A stretch of 64,000 nt of DNA from Chlorophyllum brunneum. Its lineage: Eukaryota; Basidiomycota; Agaricomycetes; Agaricales; Agaricaceae. Positions within the stretch are counted from its first letter, which is position 1. Each line of letters starts with the position of its first letter. Below the pieces are notes generated by a model, which worked only from the letters and a program-made list of their open reading frames with translations, did not search any database and had not been told where the DNA came from. A program made the position numbers and the translations under genes. Where the stretch lies: NCBI GenBank assembly GCA_963576785.1, contig OY756145.1, positions 2,480,001-2,544,000 of the forward strand, given 5' to 3'. Below, piece by piece: positions 23,063-35,083 of this stretch.

Positions 23063-24991
23063 ATGGCTCTCACACAATGGCTCGCTCTTCTCCTCTTACA
23101 CCCACTCGAGTTCAGAACTCTACTCCAGTTCTACCTCTACCATGAACAGAAGCGTGACATTAAAGCCTTGAAGGAGCATCCTACCTCTGGTTGGGATCGG
23201 GATTCCATGCGTAGATGCTGGGACTTCTTGGACAAAACAAGCAGAAGTTTTTCTGCGGTAATTAAAGAGCTCGACGGCGACCTCGCTCGAACGGTCAGTT
23301 TTCAGTAATTTCCTCGGGGGTTCTGAGGGCCTCCTATCCTCAGTTACAAGCAATTGGATGGACTTTCATAGGAGTCTATGCTCGAGTACGGGGTTTATAC
23401 CACGAGAATCCGTTCTCGACGTGGTTACCCGGTTCATTTGTCGAGATCGAAGCCTCACATCATTGCTTCTCCCTCTAACTGCATAAGGATCGAGCTGACG
23501 ATCGACCCTTCGTCTAGATATGCCTCTTCTACCTCGTACTCCGGGGCCTCGACACGATAGAAGATGATATGACCATTCCCGATGGCGTCAAGCAGCCCCT
23601 TCTACGAAGGTTCCACGAACACACTGTCGAACCCGGCTGGAAATTCGATGGCAATGGTCCTGAGGAAAAGGACCGTCAATTGCTCGTAGAATATGACCTG
23701 GTGGTTGAAGAAGTCAACCGTCTCCCTCCTTCGTATGACCGTGACCACCTCGTCTCGACTCCGTCTAACCTTACTCGTTGCAGGTTTAAAAAAGTCATTA
23801 TTGACATCTGCCAAAAAATGGAAAATGGTATGGCCGACTACGCGCACAAGGCCGCGACAACAGGCGCCATCTACCTTGAGACCGTGGAAGAATACGATTT
23901 GTATTGTCACTACGTAGCAGGCCTTGTTGGCGAGGGTTTATCCCGGATTTTCTCCGCATCAGGAAAGGAAGCCGAATGGCTCGGCAGAGAACTCGAGCTT
24001 TCAAATTCGATGGGTCTTCTCCTACAGAAGACCAATATCATCCGTGACTACCGAGAAGATACTGATCAACACCGGTACTTCTGGCCCCGGGAAATTTGGG
24101 GCAAGTACGGCTTCAAGGAGATGAAGGAGATGTATGAGCCTCATTCGTCAGAGAGGGCTCAGTGGGCGCAGAGTGGAATGGTTGCGGATGCTATGAGGCA
24201 TGCGACGGATGCCTTGGAGTATCTCAGAAACCTGAAGAACCAGACTGTCTTCAATTTCTGTGCAATTCCTGCTTCTATGGCTATTGCGACACTCGAGTTG
24301 TGTTTCATGAACCCCGATATGTTCCAGAGAAATATCAAAATTCGTAAAGCTGCCGCTGCTCAGGTGTGTCGCCCATCCCCTTCGCCAGCTCACAGATACT
24401 GATGCTCATGTTGTTGTCCCTAGCTTATCATGCGTTCAACAAATCCTCGTGATGTTGGCCATATATTCCGCGAATTTGCGCGCAAAATTCACGCAAAAGC
24501 AGTTCCTTCAGATCCCAACTTCATCCACATCTCCGTCGCTTGCGGAAAGGTAACTGCATCATATCCTATCAACTACAACCAACTAACGTTCATTTCTTCA
24601 TTAGATCGAACAATGGTGCGAACACAACTACCCCTCATTCATCCAACCACCCAGTAGCACATTCGGTGGCGAGCCTTCTCTCGACAGTTCAGATGCTCGT
24701 ACACGTATCGCCGATCTCGACAACCGATTTGCTAATGAATTGACGAGTCGTAAGAGAATGATCGGATATGCAAAGGGAGATCGAGAACTAGCAATGTCAC
24801 GCATTAACACTATGAAAGCTAATGGCAAGTTTGACACGAAGAATCATGGCAGCCAACGAGATGCATCGATGGGAATGATGATGATGTATGTGATGGGTGC
24901 ATTTGTTTGTTTGATTGCGATTGGATTTGGGGCTGCGTATGGTGTTATTTGGATTACGGGTGATACGATAACTGGTGTTGGGTCTGCGTAG
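23063..24991 (+). CDS. ERG9: Squalene synthase (farnesyl-diphosphate farnesyltransferase)
   Basis: Condenses two farnesyl diphosphates to squalene, the committed step to ergosterol, at the ER membrane. Five exons (23063-23293, 23518-23732, 23784-24363, 24424-24549 and 24605-24991) give 512 residues. The N-terminus has EHPTSGWDRDSMRRCW. The first aspartate-rich motif is LDTIEDDMT and the second is NIIRDYREDTDQHRYFWP; also visible are MADYAHKAA and YCHYVAGLVGEGLSRIF. A C-terminal membrane anchor follows a methionine-rich start (MGMMMMYVMGAFVCLIAIGF). Intron 1 is 224 nt, about four times the local norm. All catalytic motifs are intact. Confidence 0.95.
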
Positions 24992-25292
24992 AGGTTGTTG
25001 ATGGACTCGGTTTTTTCTTTTTTTGATTATTTCATACCCTCACACGTCTAAGTTTATCATATCGTAGGCGATTGATTTTTTATTTGGACTGAATTGGGAG
25101 TAGGCGTTTTGATTCGGGTTCGTTATTCGGAGTTTTGTGTGTATCGTTCGTTCAGCAGATACTCAGGCGTTCAACTCTTGATTTCCATACTTGTACATAG
25201 CAATGCTAGTTAGGCATCGATATTTATGGTTGTCAGTATTTTATCTTAACGTTTATCTTATGAGAATTTGTGAAGACTCCCCCCCCCACTGT

Positions 25293-26686
25293 TTATAACC
25301 TGGATTGCTCCGTCTCTTGTCCCACGGTGCCAACGGAGTATCGATAGAGAACATGCGTTCGTGTTGTTCTCATTTCCGACAAGCCACGCACTCTTAAAGC
25401 ATCCTTGATCTCTTCAGGAATATCAAGCAATTTAGCCAACGGCCCATGGCTAAATTTATATACCCTCTGTCCAATGAAATAGTCAGTAAGCCAAGAACCG
25501 AGACTCGAGGAGATCAAAAACACATACCGTAACACTTTGAATCATAAACTCTCCAGCCTTCTCTTCCCTCTTATCCCCCCTTCCCTCCCATCCAATAGGA
25601 ACCCACATCTCCTTCCCCATCACCTCCTTCAACAACTTCGAATTCTTAACAAGAACCGAAGGTGGTTCATACCCAGGACTACATAGGACACTATTCAGAT
25701 AATGAAACCAACCACCATGCCATGATGCGTTTTCTGGGTTTTTGAGGTTTTGGGAGATGGATAGGGAGGGGTTGTGGGTGAATGGTTTGAGAGGGGTTGT
25801 GGATTCGTTGTAGCCGCGGAAATCTATGTCGCCGATGAGGAGGAGACCGTCTTGTTGATGATGAGTGAGTGAGTGAGTGATTATGTTCGGAGATGGGGAG
25901 AGGGTAAAGTTACCGGGTTTTAGGCATAGTGATAAAGAGTCTATTAGTCCTTGTGGATCTGGGACCTTGAGATGGGATACGATTTATTAGTAGGTCATGA
26001 AGTTATATGAAGACGCACATGTTGACAAACAGTTCTACAATGTATGATATCGAATTTTGATTTATATTCGGGAGGAACCCCGTCTGCGAGATTGTAAGCC
26101 CTGAAACTAACAACTGTGTGTGTAAGAAAAACGTTAAATGGGAAAGGTATTGGAGCAAACCTGAAATTCGAAGGGAATTGTCTGATAATAGTTATAAGCC
26201 AAATTAGTGAGGATTTACATGAGATATTTACCTTTCGGCGGGAGGAGTTATATCGAGACCCATAACTTGTGCTTGAGGAAAGAGTCGAGCCATTTGAATG
26301 GACCTAGGAACATTTAAGCGTCGGTCATTGTCCGTCATATACACAAAATCTAACCCACCAAATACCAGACCCACAACCAATATCCAAAACCTCTGGGTTA
26401 TCTGACCGTTCCATCAACCCCTCAACATTCTCCTTAATTTCCTCAGGATAGAGTCCTTCAAAAAGTGCTGTCCATGCATGATGTTGAACATCAAGACGCT
26501 TTACAAAGTCGTTTCATCCGTTAAAACTTCCCATGGTCATAGTAAAAAGAATCCAAAACCGACGAACATTAGATTCAGTGTCCCCTTCAGGTTTCGGGAA
26601 CTTGTAAGGTCCCTAAAAGCCCACACCTCAGATACTCCGCCGTACTGAAAATTGGGTTGGTAAGGACTTACTCCTGGATCATGCAT
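25293..26686 (-). CDS. SAM-dependent methyltransferase MT2
   Basis: Paralogue of MT1 and MT3-MT5. Exon 1 encodes only MHDPG, then a small exon gives GPYKFPKPEGDTESN, then RLDVQHHAWTALFEGLYPEE. Motif I is VLDIGCGSGIW, followed by SIQMARLFPQAQVMGLDITP. Later motifs are FDIIHCRTVCQH, PDPQGLIDSLSLCLKP and GLLLIGDIDF. The C-terminal part has SLSISQNLKNPENASWHGGW and ends VYKFSHGPLAKLLDIPEE...TEQSRL. About nine exons; several are under 50 nt, including one near 21 nt encoding QFPSNF. It lies convergent with ERG9, 300 bp away. Substrate is unknown; the family resemblance is to LaeA/UMTA-type enzymes. No break was seen. Confidence 0.85.
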
Positions 26687-28070
26687 GGAAGTGGGTGTTT
26701 TGCGCAGCAGTGTAGAAAATGTTCTTCCTGTTATAACTCATACCAATACCCATTCTTATATTTTCGGTACATCATCAACATTACGATGTACTGTGTTATT
26801 TTGACCCAAAAGATTCACAGCATCAATGACATGATTTATTGATGGAAGGCATCCCGAACTCGCCGGACAAGTCAGCTGAGAATCGTGTTATTGAGAGTGC
26901 AAAGGGAGTGAGAAACCGAGTATATTATGACTTCGTGCTCATTGGATGGTAAGATTCGCACACTTGTCGTACCTTCCTTCTGTTTTGCGATCACACATTT
27001 CTTGGCTCTGTGAGTGCGGCTCCCGCTCCGGGATGATATCTCCCACTGCGTCATCAGAACCGTACCATATTGCTATTGGATCTGTGGTTAATATATCAAC
27101 TGTGGGAGTATCGTGTGGTTGTTCTTTGGCAACCAAAAGACTTTCACTCCTCGCTCTAAATTTGAGTGCAGCGAAAGGCTAAAGGGTCATGTCCAGTCAT
27201 AAAGTGTCTTCTCTAAAGTCATCCAGGCACTCACCCTCGTTGGCGCGGTATATTCCTAGTCGATACCATGGCGGCGAAGGACACTTTTGTCATATCTCCG
27301 GGTGTCGGGTTCCGGACCTATAAAGGCACTGTACAATATGTGTGTACTGGTCAACATGCAAGGAAATTGCAACGCATCTGGATCTTCCCAGGTTCGGACC
27401 CCCCGATCGTTCGAGTCGGGTGTATGTGCTAGAAATTGCCACTCGACAAGGTGAGATCAACTGATCCGTATTACCCTTCATTTGCCACGTGGGGTAAGTG
27501 TTCCCTATTACCCAGTCGTGTCCCCCAGGTTTTCTGTAGTCCGCCATTTTTTCAAGCCAAAAGCAGGCTTCAAGTCATTTCGTCCCCGGGGCCCACATAT
27601 TCCGCAGTAATGACAAGGTGATTCCTTGGCCTTGGACTCACTTAACGACCCGGGAAAACAAAACTTACAACGAGTAGGAGTGTGCATAGCGAGTTCGAAT
27701 ATTTTCTAGGCTTGTTCTGCTTTGTCGCTCATTCAGTTCAGACCACCAGACATGATCCCTTAGCAATGCTTATCTTTCCATTCGTTCCGTTAGGTCAAGC
27801 TAAATCATGGCTGACAGTATTCAATCATTGTGTCATTTTAGCGCTATCCGCTTACTTGGGGAGTTCACATCTATCCGATCCGATGCGGCTGTTGAGAAGT
27901 GGTCATGAGTAGGGCAACGGGTTGGAAACCTATTTTGCTGCAATATCCACATCTACAAACGCATATATCCTTCAAGTCCTCCACTTTCGTTCTCACTACG
28001 TCGTTTCTGACGCCATGGGCAAAGGACATCCGATCATCCCCTCCAATCCGTCTATCTCCAGCTACTAAGC
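26687..28070. other. Gene-poor stretch, nothing firm
   Basis: Short frames on both strands have no recognisable product. The part nearest 28070 may be upstream sequence of the GMC relic. Confidence 0.45.
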
Positions 28071-28270
28071 ATTTTGTTGCTACATCAGGCATTTATGGCA
28101 CACTCCACCGGGGGCTCCAAGATCTTCCGGGGATAGGGTTCTGCTTCTCGTCGTGGGGGCCGGGAGTCGTGTTCCTGGATTAACTACTTTTTTCCAGGTG
28201 GTAATGCGGGAGCCATTGTTGCCAACCGTCCCTCGGGTTCTCGCCCTGGAGGCCGGCGACGCGTGTGTGT
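28071..28270 (+). pseudogene. N-terminal relic of a GMC oxidoreductase (aryl-alcohol-oxidase type)
   Basis: The plus strand reads SGIYGTLHRGLQDLPGIGFCF; then, after a one-base shift, VVGAG; then, after an apparent intron ending TTTTTTCCAG, GGNAGAIVANR; then, after another shift and a loss of several codons, VLALEAGDA. The order matches the FAD-binding N-terminus of GMC oxidases (DFVVVGGG-T-AGAIVANRLSEDP...VLVLEAGD). The frame is broken at least twice and no downstream GMC sequence remains; the 3' neighbour is the WrbA-like gene on the other strand. GMC oxidases supply H2O2 in wood decay. Confidence 0.6.
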
Positions 28271-28505
28271 CTTCTTTACCGTTGTTTTTACTTACACAAA
28301 GAATGTCCTAAATACTCTGACTTTGGACCTCGAGGATTTCGTTCTTCTTGTGGATGGCTACAACGTCCCCGATCTGAAGGTTAAGGACGCGCACCCGACA
28401 TCATCAGCTTCAGCTTCAAGGGAAATCGTCACAACGTGTTCCATATTGAACATACAATTTGCTCAAGTCCGTTTTACCAGTAATGTACATTCATTCAGAA
28501 GTTTC

Positions 28506-29367
28506 TCACTCGAATTTGACTCTAGAGATCAGTTCGTAGAAACCCTTTCCCTGCTTCTCCCCCATTCCCAGCTCCAGTGGAGAGGGTTGTCTGGAGCCGT
28601 CAGAACCCGCGATTACTCCTGCACCCCAAGGAGAGCCTTATCAGGGACAAGCGTCATTAACCTGCCTTTACTAATGAAACGCATATACTCACCTCCATGA
28701 ACTTCTTTAATATTTCCCAAATCTTCAGCAGCATGGGAATAGCCGAATGGAACAAAGACAATGCCCTGATGCACGAGGGTTGTCATCAAAGTGTACCCGG
28801 TCTCTTCTTGTCCGCCACCTAGTCCGTTGGTGGAAACGAACACGCCAGCGAATTTTCCGGCGAGTTTTCCAGTGACCCATAAAGATCCTGTGCGATCCCA
28901 GAACGCCTTGAGAATTAGAGTCAGTCGATGGTTAATCTAACGACTCCGTCGACTGGGGGATGGTTACTTACCTTGTATTGAGCTGGCATGTTTCCGTATC
29001 GGGTGGGGATACCAAAGAGATACGCGTCATGGTCTGTAAGGGTGGTGTTTGATGCGATCGGGTAGTTGTTCATCTTCCTATCCGTGGATACATGCATTTT
29101 CGCCAGAACATCAGGCGCTAATGTTTCCGGGACCCTTTGGATGTCCACCTAAGTGACCGAAACGCATACAAAGACGTCCGTGAGCTTACTGGAAGATAGT
29201 CGCCTGCCCTCCAGCAGCCTCGATGCCTCTCTTTTCGGCCTCGGCGACTTGGGAAAAAAACATCTTAAGAGATGTGATAAACCGAGTAAATGGGGTAAAT
29301 ACTCACGCTCAGCGATGTGATTGTACATAGAGTAGATGATGATTGCAACACGGGGAGGTCGAGACAT
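28506..29367 (-). CDS. WrbA-like NAD(P)H:quinone oxidoreductase, copy 1
   Basis: FMN flavoprotein that reduces quinones by two electrons; the yeast relatives are Pst2, Rfs1 and Ycp4. The N-terminus is [17 protein letters not shown]; then [62 protein letters not shown] and [17 protein letters not shown]. About six exons are separated by short introns. The FMN-phosphate loop reads YSMYNHI where relatives and the neighbouring copy have Y-x-GHI, a substitution at a usually glycine position. It stands head to tail with copy 2. With laccase and a GMC relic nearby, a role in handling aromatic quinones is plausible but inferred. Confidence 0.88.
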
Positions 29368-29598
29368 GTTGAGCAGCTATGGAAGTAAGAGTAGAAAGAA
29401 ATGAGGAAAGAGGATAAAATTCTTCACAATATATACTTGTCTGACCCGGGCTGATCTGGGACGGGTCTTTTGTCTCACATGGTACTCGCGGAGACCGAGG
29501 GTTACAAAAATATCTATACAACCCACCCCGGTATCTGATGGTGTTGATACATCGATCGACACTACGTACATGCCAATAAGCACTACCACCCTCCTCGC

Positions 29599-30470
29599 TC
29601 ATTGATTGAATGGCTTCGAAACGATTTTGTAGAACGAATTCCCTTGGTTATTGGCCATCTCGAGCTCAATCTTCGAGGGTCGTCTCGAGCCGTCTGCGCC
29701 AGCAAATGTACCAGCGCCCCAAGGAGAACCTAGGGTAAATTGACAACATTAGATCGGAAACTAAAAAAGAAGCGAATATATATATATATATATATATAAC
29801 ACTCACCGCCGTGAATCTCTGACATGTCTGTCAGTAGAGGGAACGCGGTAGCATAACCGAAGGGAACATAAACGACTCCATGATGAGTGAGAGTGGAGAG
29901 GAAATTGATCGCCGTTGTTTCTTGACCACCACCCATCGTATTAGTAGAAACAAAAAGCCCCGCGTATTTTCCCGCAAGAACACCCTTAGCCCAAAGTGGA
30001 CCTGTGGCATCCCAGAAAGCCTGATGATGATGATGGCGTTGTTATGAGTTATTTCGGATCACTTATATATACAACTCAGAGGAGAGAGGTGAGAACATAC
30101 CTTCCATTGAACGGGCATGTTTCCGAAACGAGTAGGAATACCAAAGACAAAGGCATCATACTCTGTCAAAGTTTCGACAGTGGCAATAGGATAATCTGGT
30201 TTGGCGGGAGCGCGAACGATTTTCAACAGTTCAGGAGAAAGCGTTTCGGCAACTCTGTTGAATTCCAATATCAGTAGCTGATACAGGGAGTGAAGACATC
30301 ACGAACTGAAGAATGGTTGCGTTGCCTCCAGCAGATTCGATACCAGATTTGATGGCCTCAGCCACTACGTTACTGATCAATCCTCACTCCAATACATACC
30401 ACTCAAACCACTTACTATCTCCAATGTGGCCATACAGGGTGTAGATGATGACGGCGATCTTAGGGGCCAT
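29599..30470 (-). CDS. WrbA-like NAD(P)H:quinone oxidoreductase, copy 2
   Basis: Tandem paralogue of the previous gene. It begins [18 protein letters not shown], with the standard GHI loop. Then it has [66 protein letters not shown] and [17 protein letters not shown], ending KPFNQ. Several introns interrupt it; the one near 29760-29810 contains an (AT)n run of about 24 bases. The frame appears intact. It is probably cytosolic and membrane-peripheral, as in yeast. Stop at 29599-29601 and start at 30470 were read directly. Confidence 0.9.
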
Positions 30471-31457
30471 AGCGAAATATACTAAGAAGATAGAATGGGG
30501 GTTGAAATTTTTGACAGGACCGGTACTACAACGCTTGATTTATATACACGAGAAAAAGCGAACGCACACCCGTGCTAAACCTTTGTCGATGCCATGTGCT
30601 CCAGGCGGACTCAATGGTTGAGTCCTCATTACCATACCCTACCCTGGGTTCGAGAGATTCTTACCATTAATGGGATCTCGACATCGCAGTGACACAATCA
30701 GCAAATCGGAATACAGAATGTGACACATCAAACCCAGGGTGATAAGATAATCTGAGCAAAAGAAGATCCAAGTTCACCCAGGTTTGCTGACATACCCTTA
30801 GTGATGATCGTTCACTTTTTCCTAGGGGCAGTTGTCCCTTGAACGAATACGTCTCAAAAAAACTAGAACCAGGTTCAGAGCGGCGAGGTACGTTGTCTTT
30901 TTGATGGCCTAGAACAGTTTTAATCATCCTTTTACGAACAAACTCCCCCAAAGTTCAACGCTCAGGAAACACGGTGCGTAAAACTGAATTGTCCGAAGCT
31001 GCTGCCACAAGCTAGAATCATGACATGAAGCATGTGTTGCTGAACACCCCACCATCTGGCTGAGCAAGTCGGGTTCCCGAGAATACAACGATAAATCATG
31101 TGATCGAGTTCGGTGTATTGACAAAGGCTCAACGCATTAATCATTCTTCATTGTATGAGGTACGAATTCAGACATTGTGTATGATCTGCGAGGTCCGATT
31201 ATGGTCAAGTGCGATAGGTAGTCCAAAGAAGACCGACAAATTGAGAACTTGAGGTGCCTGTGGAAATATATTTGGATCGCGTACCTCCAGCACTTGTCTA
31301 TCCCGAGTTAGAGCAAGGCTCATACGTAAACAGGACCATTTGGTAACCTCAGAGCACAGTCTGTGGGCTCCGTCAAGAAAAGGATAATCGATTTGTGAAA
31401 ATCCGGATCAACATCCGTATGTGAGGATAGTATACATTAGGAATCGGGTCCACTCTT
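30471..31457. other. Intergenic, nothing recognised
   Basis: No motif, tRNA or spliced model was found between the WrbA pair and the coronin gene. Confidence 0.5.
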
Positions 31458-33310
31458 TCAAATATCCATCTGAAGAGCTTGGGCAGCTTTCCTGGCGTTG
31501 GCACGTAAAGCTTCAACTTGCAACTCCAGATTCCTAATCTTCTCCCGAGCATCACGTAGCTCTGAGGTCAGCCGGCTATTTTCCTCTTTCAACGTAGAGG
31601 CCTACGTGGCGAAGTTAGTCAATGTGAGAAACTCGATATAGCCAGAGGCTAGTTCAGGTGGATCACACACATTATCACCGGAATCCACCACGGATATCGG
31701 CTGCGGGCTATGGGATGCGACCGGGGACAAACTTGAAGGTTGCGTTGGGACTGCCACAAACGCTTGAGCAGGTGAGGGGGTCAGACTTGTTGCGGCCCGA
31801 GAGACGACAGGAGAAGGCGTGGGGGAGGGCGCAGGCGCAGGCGCAGACGTAGGTGCAGGTGCAGGTTGCGAGCCTACAATAGTGGAACCATCGCCGAGGT
31901 GTACCAGGTTTATAGGCGCTAGCTTTCCATTAAAGAATTCGGATGCGGAGAGCGAAGGCTCCACAGATGGGGCGGGAGGGAAGATATCAGACTGGAAGCT
32001 GTCTGCCTGCAACGGGTAAACATTTAGTCCCTAAGCACGCGGAGATATTGATGAACGGACTTTTCGTGGAACGATGAACGCGATGGGTTCAATGGCCGAG
32101 GAATGCAGCTTGTATGCACGGGCAATTTCGCATTCGGCTACGTTAAGAGCGCGACGCGGAAGGAAACAGACACCGCGTTGCGGGTCTGATGACTTGTATT
32201 CGGCAAGCGCAAAGAGGTTGTCGCTTTCGTACTCGTAGTAACGGATATTTCCATCACTAAGGTGCCATCAACAGCGGTTAGTAGAGTGGATCAGAGCAAC
32301 ACTTACCCTTTTCCGGCGAGGAATAAAATGTTGTTGTCCGACCAGAAAGGCATGAGGACGCCAGCCGTCTGATCAATGGACATCATCTTCAGGTTTTCGA
32401 GCCCGCCAGTCTCCCAGATTCCGATTTGGCGGTCAGACATCTTACTAAACCCGGTTGTTGCAATTCTATCATGTTCTCCCATCCAAACGACGCGCGATCC
32501 CTTGATACCGGCATGACCGTCGGTGATACGAACTGGTTGTCCGCCTGTTCTGGGATCAAAGAGACGCAGTTTACGATCGCGACACGTCGATGCCAACAGA
32601 GTGCCAGTTGGGTTGAAGGTCAAGCTTTGCACGGCATCGCCGTGTCCAGACAAAACCACGCGAGCATCTTCCGGGGCGGCGAGATCCCAAAGTTTGATGG
32701 TATATTCGCCCGAGACGGTGGCAAGCACCTGTGAAGCAGTAGGGTGAAATAGAACTTGTCCGATCTTTCGTGGTGACGCGTCGATACGAAGAACGGGATC
32801 AAAGTCTTGAGGGACCCATCCATCCGTCCCCCATCCTTCAAACAGCGAAGCCTCCACCTTCCAGATCATAGCTTTGCCATCTTCACCACCAGATGCGACG
32901 ATAGAATCGTTGTGTGGCGACCAATCTGTATCAAGGACAGGGGCCAAGTGGCTCCGTGCAAGTGGAAGCTGGTCCGGCAGCTTGTGAGTGAACCCGTTGA
33001 TACCATGGAACGGCGATGGTAGGGGAAGAATGGCGAAAGCGCCACCACCCGACGCGTTCCAATTAACGCTGATATATTTCTGACATCAATTAGTAGGATT
33101 TGACTAGAGAGTAGAACGAAACTTACGCCAGAAGCAGACACGAGATTGGTATCCCAGGCACTGTTCGTCACTTTGACGTTTTCAATTCCATGTTCCTTCT
33201 TCGCTGCTTGTCCGAACACATGTCTGCGCAGATTCGAGATCAACACAGGCGATTAAGCAGATATCGAATCGACCACACCGGTATTTAGATGCACGAACGA
33301 AACGGGACAT
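31458..33310 (-). CDS. CRN1: Coronin, actin-binding WD40 protein
   Basis: Binds F-actin and the Arp2/3 complex at endocytic patches. The first exon encodes MSRFVRASKYR and splices to HVFGQAAKKEHGIENV, the hallmark coronin start. WD40 repeats follow: APVLDTDWSPHNDSIVASGG, GQVLFHPTASQVLATVSG and AVQSLTFNPTGTLLASTCRD, then DRKLRLFDPRTGGQPV and FSKMSDRQIGIWETG. After the propeller come GNIRYYEYE and GVCFLPRRALNVAECEIARA. A Pro/Ala/Ser-rich linker (31640-32010) precedes a short C-terminal coiled coil with leucine heptads ending ALQMDI, the usual trimerisation segment. About five exons. The linker has a PAPAPT-like repeat encoded by a GGCGCA-type tandem repeat near 31830. Confidence 0.94.
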
Positions 33311-33447
33311 AGGGGTTAAGGATATCTGGGATTATAGGTAGAAACTATGAGGACACAGAAGGCCAGCAGATTCGTCTTGGAAACGATATCGGGTTAGGGT
33401 CTATTATATTACGTAATTATGGTGTATTTCTTCGGAACCAGTGACGA
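33311..33447. promoter_or_regulatory. Divergent promoter between coronin and GCV1
   Basis: The two start codons face away from each other 137 bp apart, so both promoters and leaders lie here. No TATA box is obvious. Confidence 0.4.
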
Positions 33448-35083
33448 ATGGGATTAAGTTTAGCTGTTCCTCCCATGGTCTTGCTACGCGCTGCTTCGGC
33501 ACTTAGAGGAAAGTATCCTCCTGGTTTATTCAAGCCCAGGAGGCTGGCTACAGATGCAGGACAAGTGAGCTCATCATTAGTTTTAATGGACAACCTATTA
33601 ATTTCTCACTGACAGCTGAGGCGAACGGGTTTATATGACTTTCATGTCGAAAACGGAGCTAAAATGGTTCCATTTGCTGGCTATTCTATGCCACTGTCGT
33701 ATGCAGATGTTGGCCAGGGTAAGATGCCTCTAAGCCACATTGTCAAGCTTTCTGGTGCTGAGCTCCTCTAGTTGCCAGTCACAATCACGTAAGAACAAAA
33801 GTAGGCATCTTCGACGTCGGTCATATGGTTCAATCCAAGTGTGTTTGCCTATACACTATTCATTTACAACTAATTCTTATGACTCAGTTTCCGGGGTAAA
33901 ACTGCCACAGAATTCTTAGAATGGCTTACGCCCTCTTCGCTCTCGTCCTTGAGCCCATATTCGTCGACATTATCCATCCTCCTCAACGAAAAGGGTGGTA
34001 TAATTGATGATACTGTCATTACGAAGCATGCCGCAGATGCATTCTATGCAGTTACGAACGCAGGACGCAGGGACAGAGATCTTGCATGGTTCAGGCAGAA
34101 ACTCGAGGAATGGAATGCTGGCGAGAAGGGTAAAGAAGGACCTGTAGAAATGGAGGTGTTAGAAAATTGGGGTCTCCTCGCGTTACAAGGCAGGTTCTTG
34201 ATTTGCGTCATAATATGATCATTGCTGAAGTTTTTCACACCACAGGTCCGGAAGCAGCTTCCTACCTGCAAACACTTACCTCATACGACCTGCGTGGTCT
34301 AACGTTCGGCAAGTCCGCCTTTGTTCCGATTGAAGGCTTCAATCTCCACGTTGCCCGAGGTGGATACACAGGTGAAGACGGTTTTGAAGTGGGTAGCTCA
34401 AATTGTCCCCTTTACCTCCACTCAAATGGTTTTTCCTCCCTGTACAGATCTCCATTCCACCGTCACAAACTGTCGAAGTCGCCAAGCTTCTCTCCAAAAC
34501 ACCAGTCCAGCTGACCGGTTTGGGTGCACGCGATAGTCTGCGGTTGGAAGCTGGGATGTGCCTTTACGGCAATGATCTCGATGAGGACACAACACCCGTG
34601 GAAGCAGGGTTGACCTGGGTTATCGGCAAGGATAGGAAAGAGAATGGAAATTTCATTGGTGCTGAGGGTGTTCGTAAGCACCTCAAGGAAGGGGCCCCTC
34701 GACGTCGCGTAGGTTTAATTGTAGAAGGCGCTCCCGCAAGACGTATGTATTTCCCGTTCATCGGAGTCCTCGTTTTTGACATATCTTGTTCACATGTGCA
34801 GAAAATGCCAAGATTTTTGCACCGGCTGGTGGTGATTTGCTCGGTGAGGATCGATCTTCTTGTCATGGAAGTTGAAACTGAAAGCAACACATGTGTTTAA
34901 AATGAAGGTGCCGTAACCTCCGGTATTCCCAGCCCGACGTTGGGAAAGAACATCGCAATGGGATATGTGAAGAACGGATGGCACAAGAAGGGTACAGAGG
35001 TAGAAGTTGAGGTTCGCAACAGAAAACAAAAGGCTGTGTTGACACCCATGCCGTTCGTAAAAACGAATTACTGGAGAGGATGA
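33448..35083 (+). CDS. GCV1: Mitochondrial glycine-cleavage T protein (aminomethyltransferase)
   Basis: Transfers the aminomethyl carbon of glycine to tetrahydrofolate in the mitochondrial glycine cleavage complex. The N-terminus is a basic mitochondrial presequence ([20 protein letters not shown]). Conserved parts are [128 protein letters not shown] and a C-terminal [12 protein letters not shown]. About seven exons. A second in-frame ATG at 33475 could also be used and would leave a working presequence. The frame is intact across junctions I could check. Confidence 0.93.

Noticed and set aside
28263..28700. 145-residue plus-strand frame over the WrbA copy 1 end
   Set aside because: Its 3' half is antisense to the last exons of the flavoprotein; only the first few codons belong to the GMC relic.
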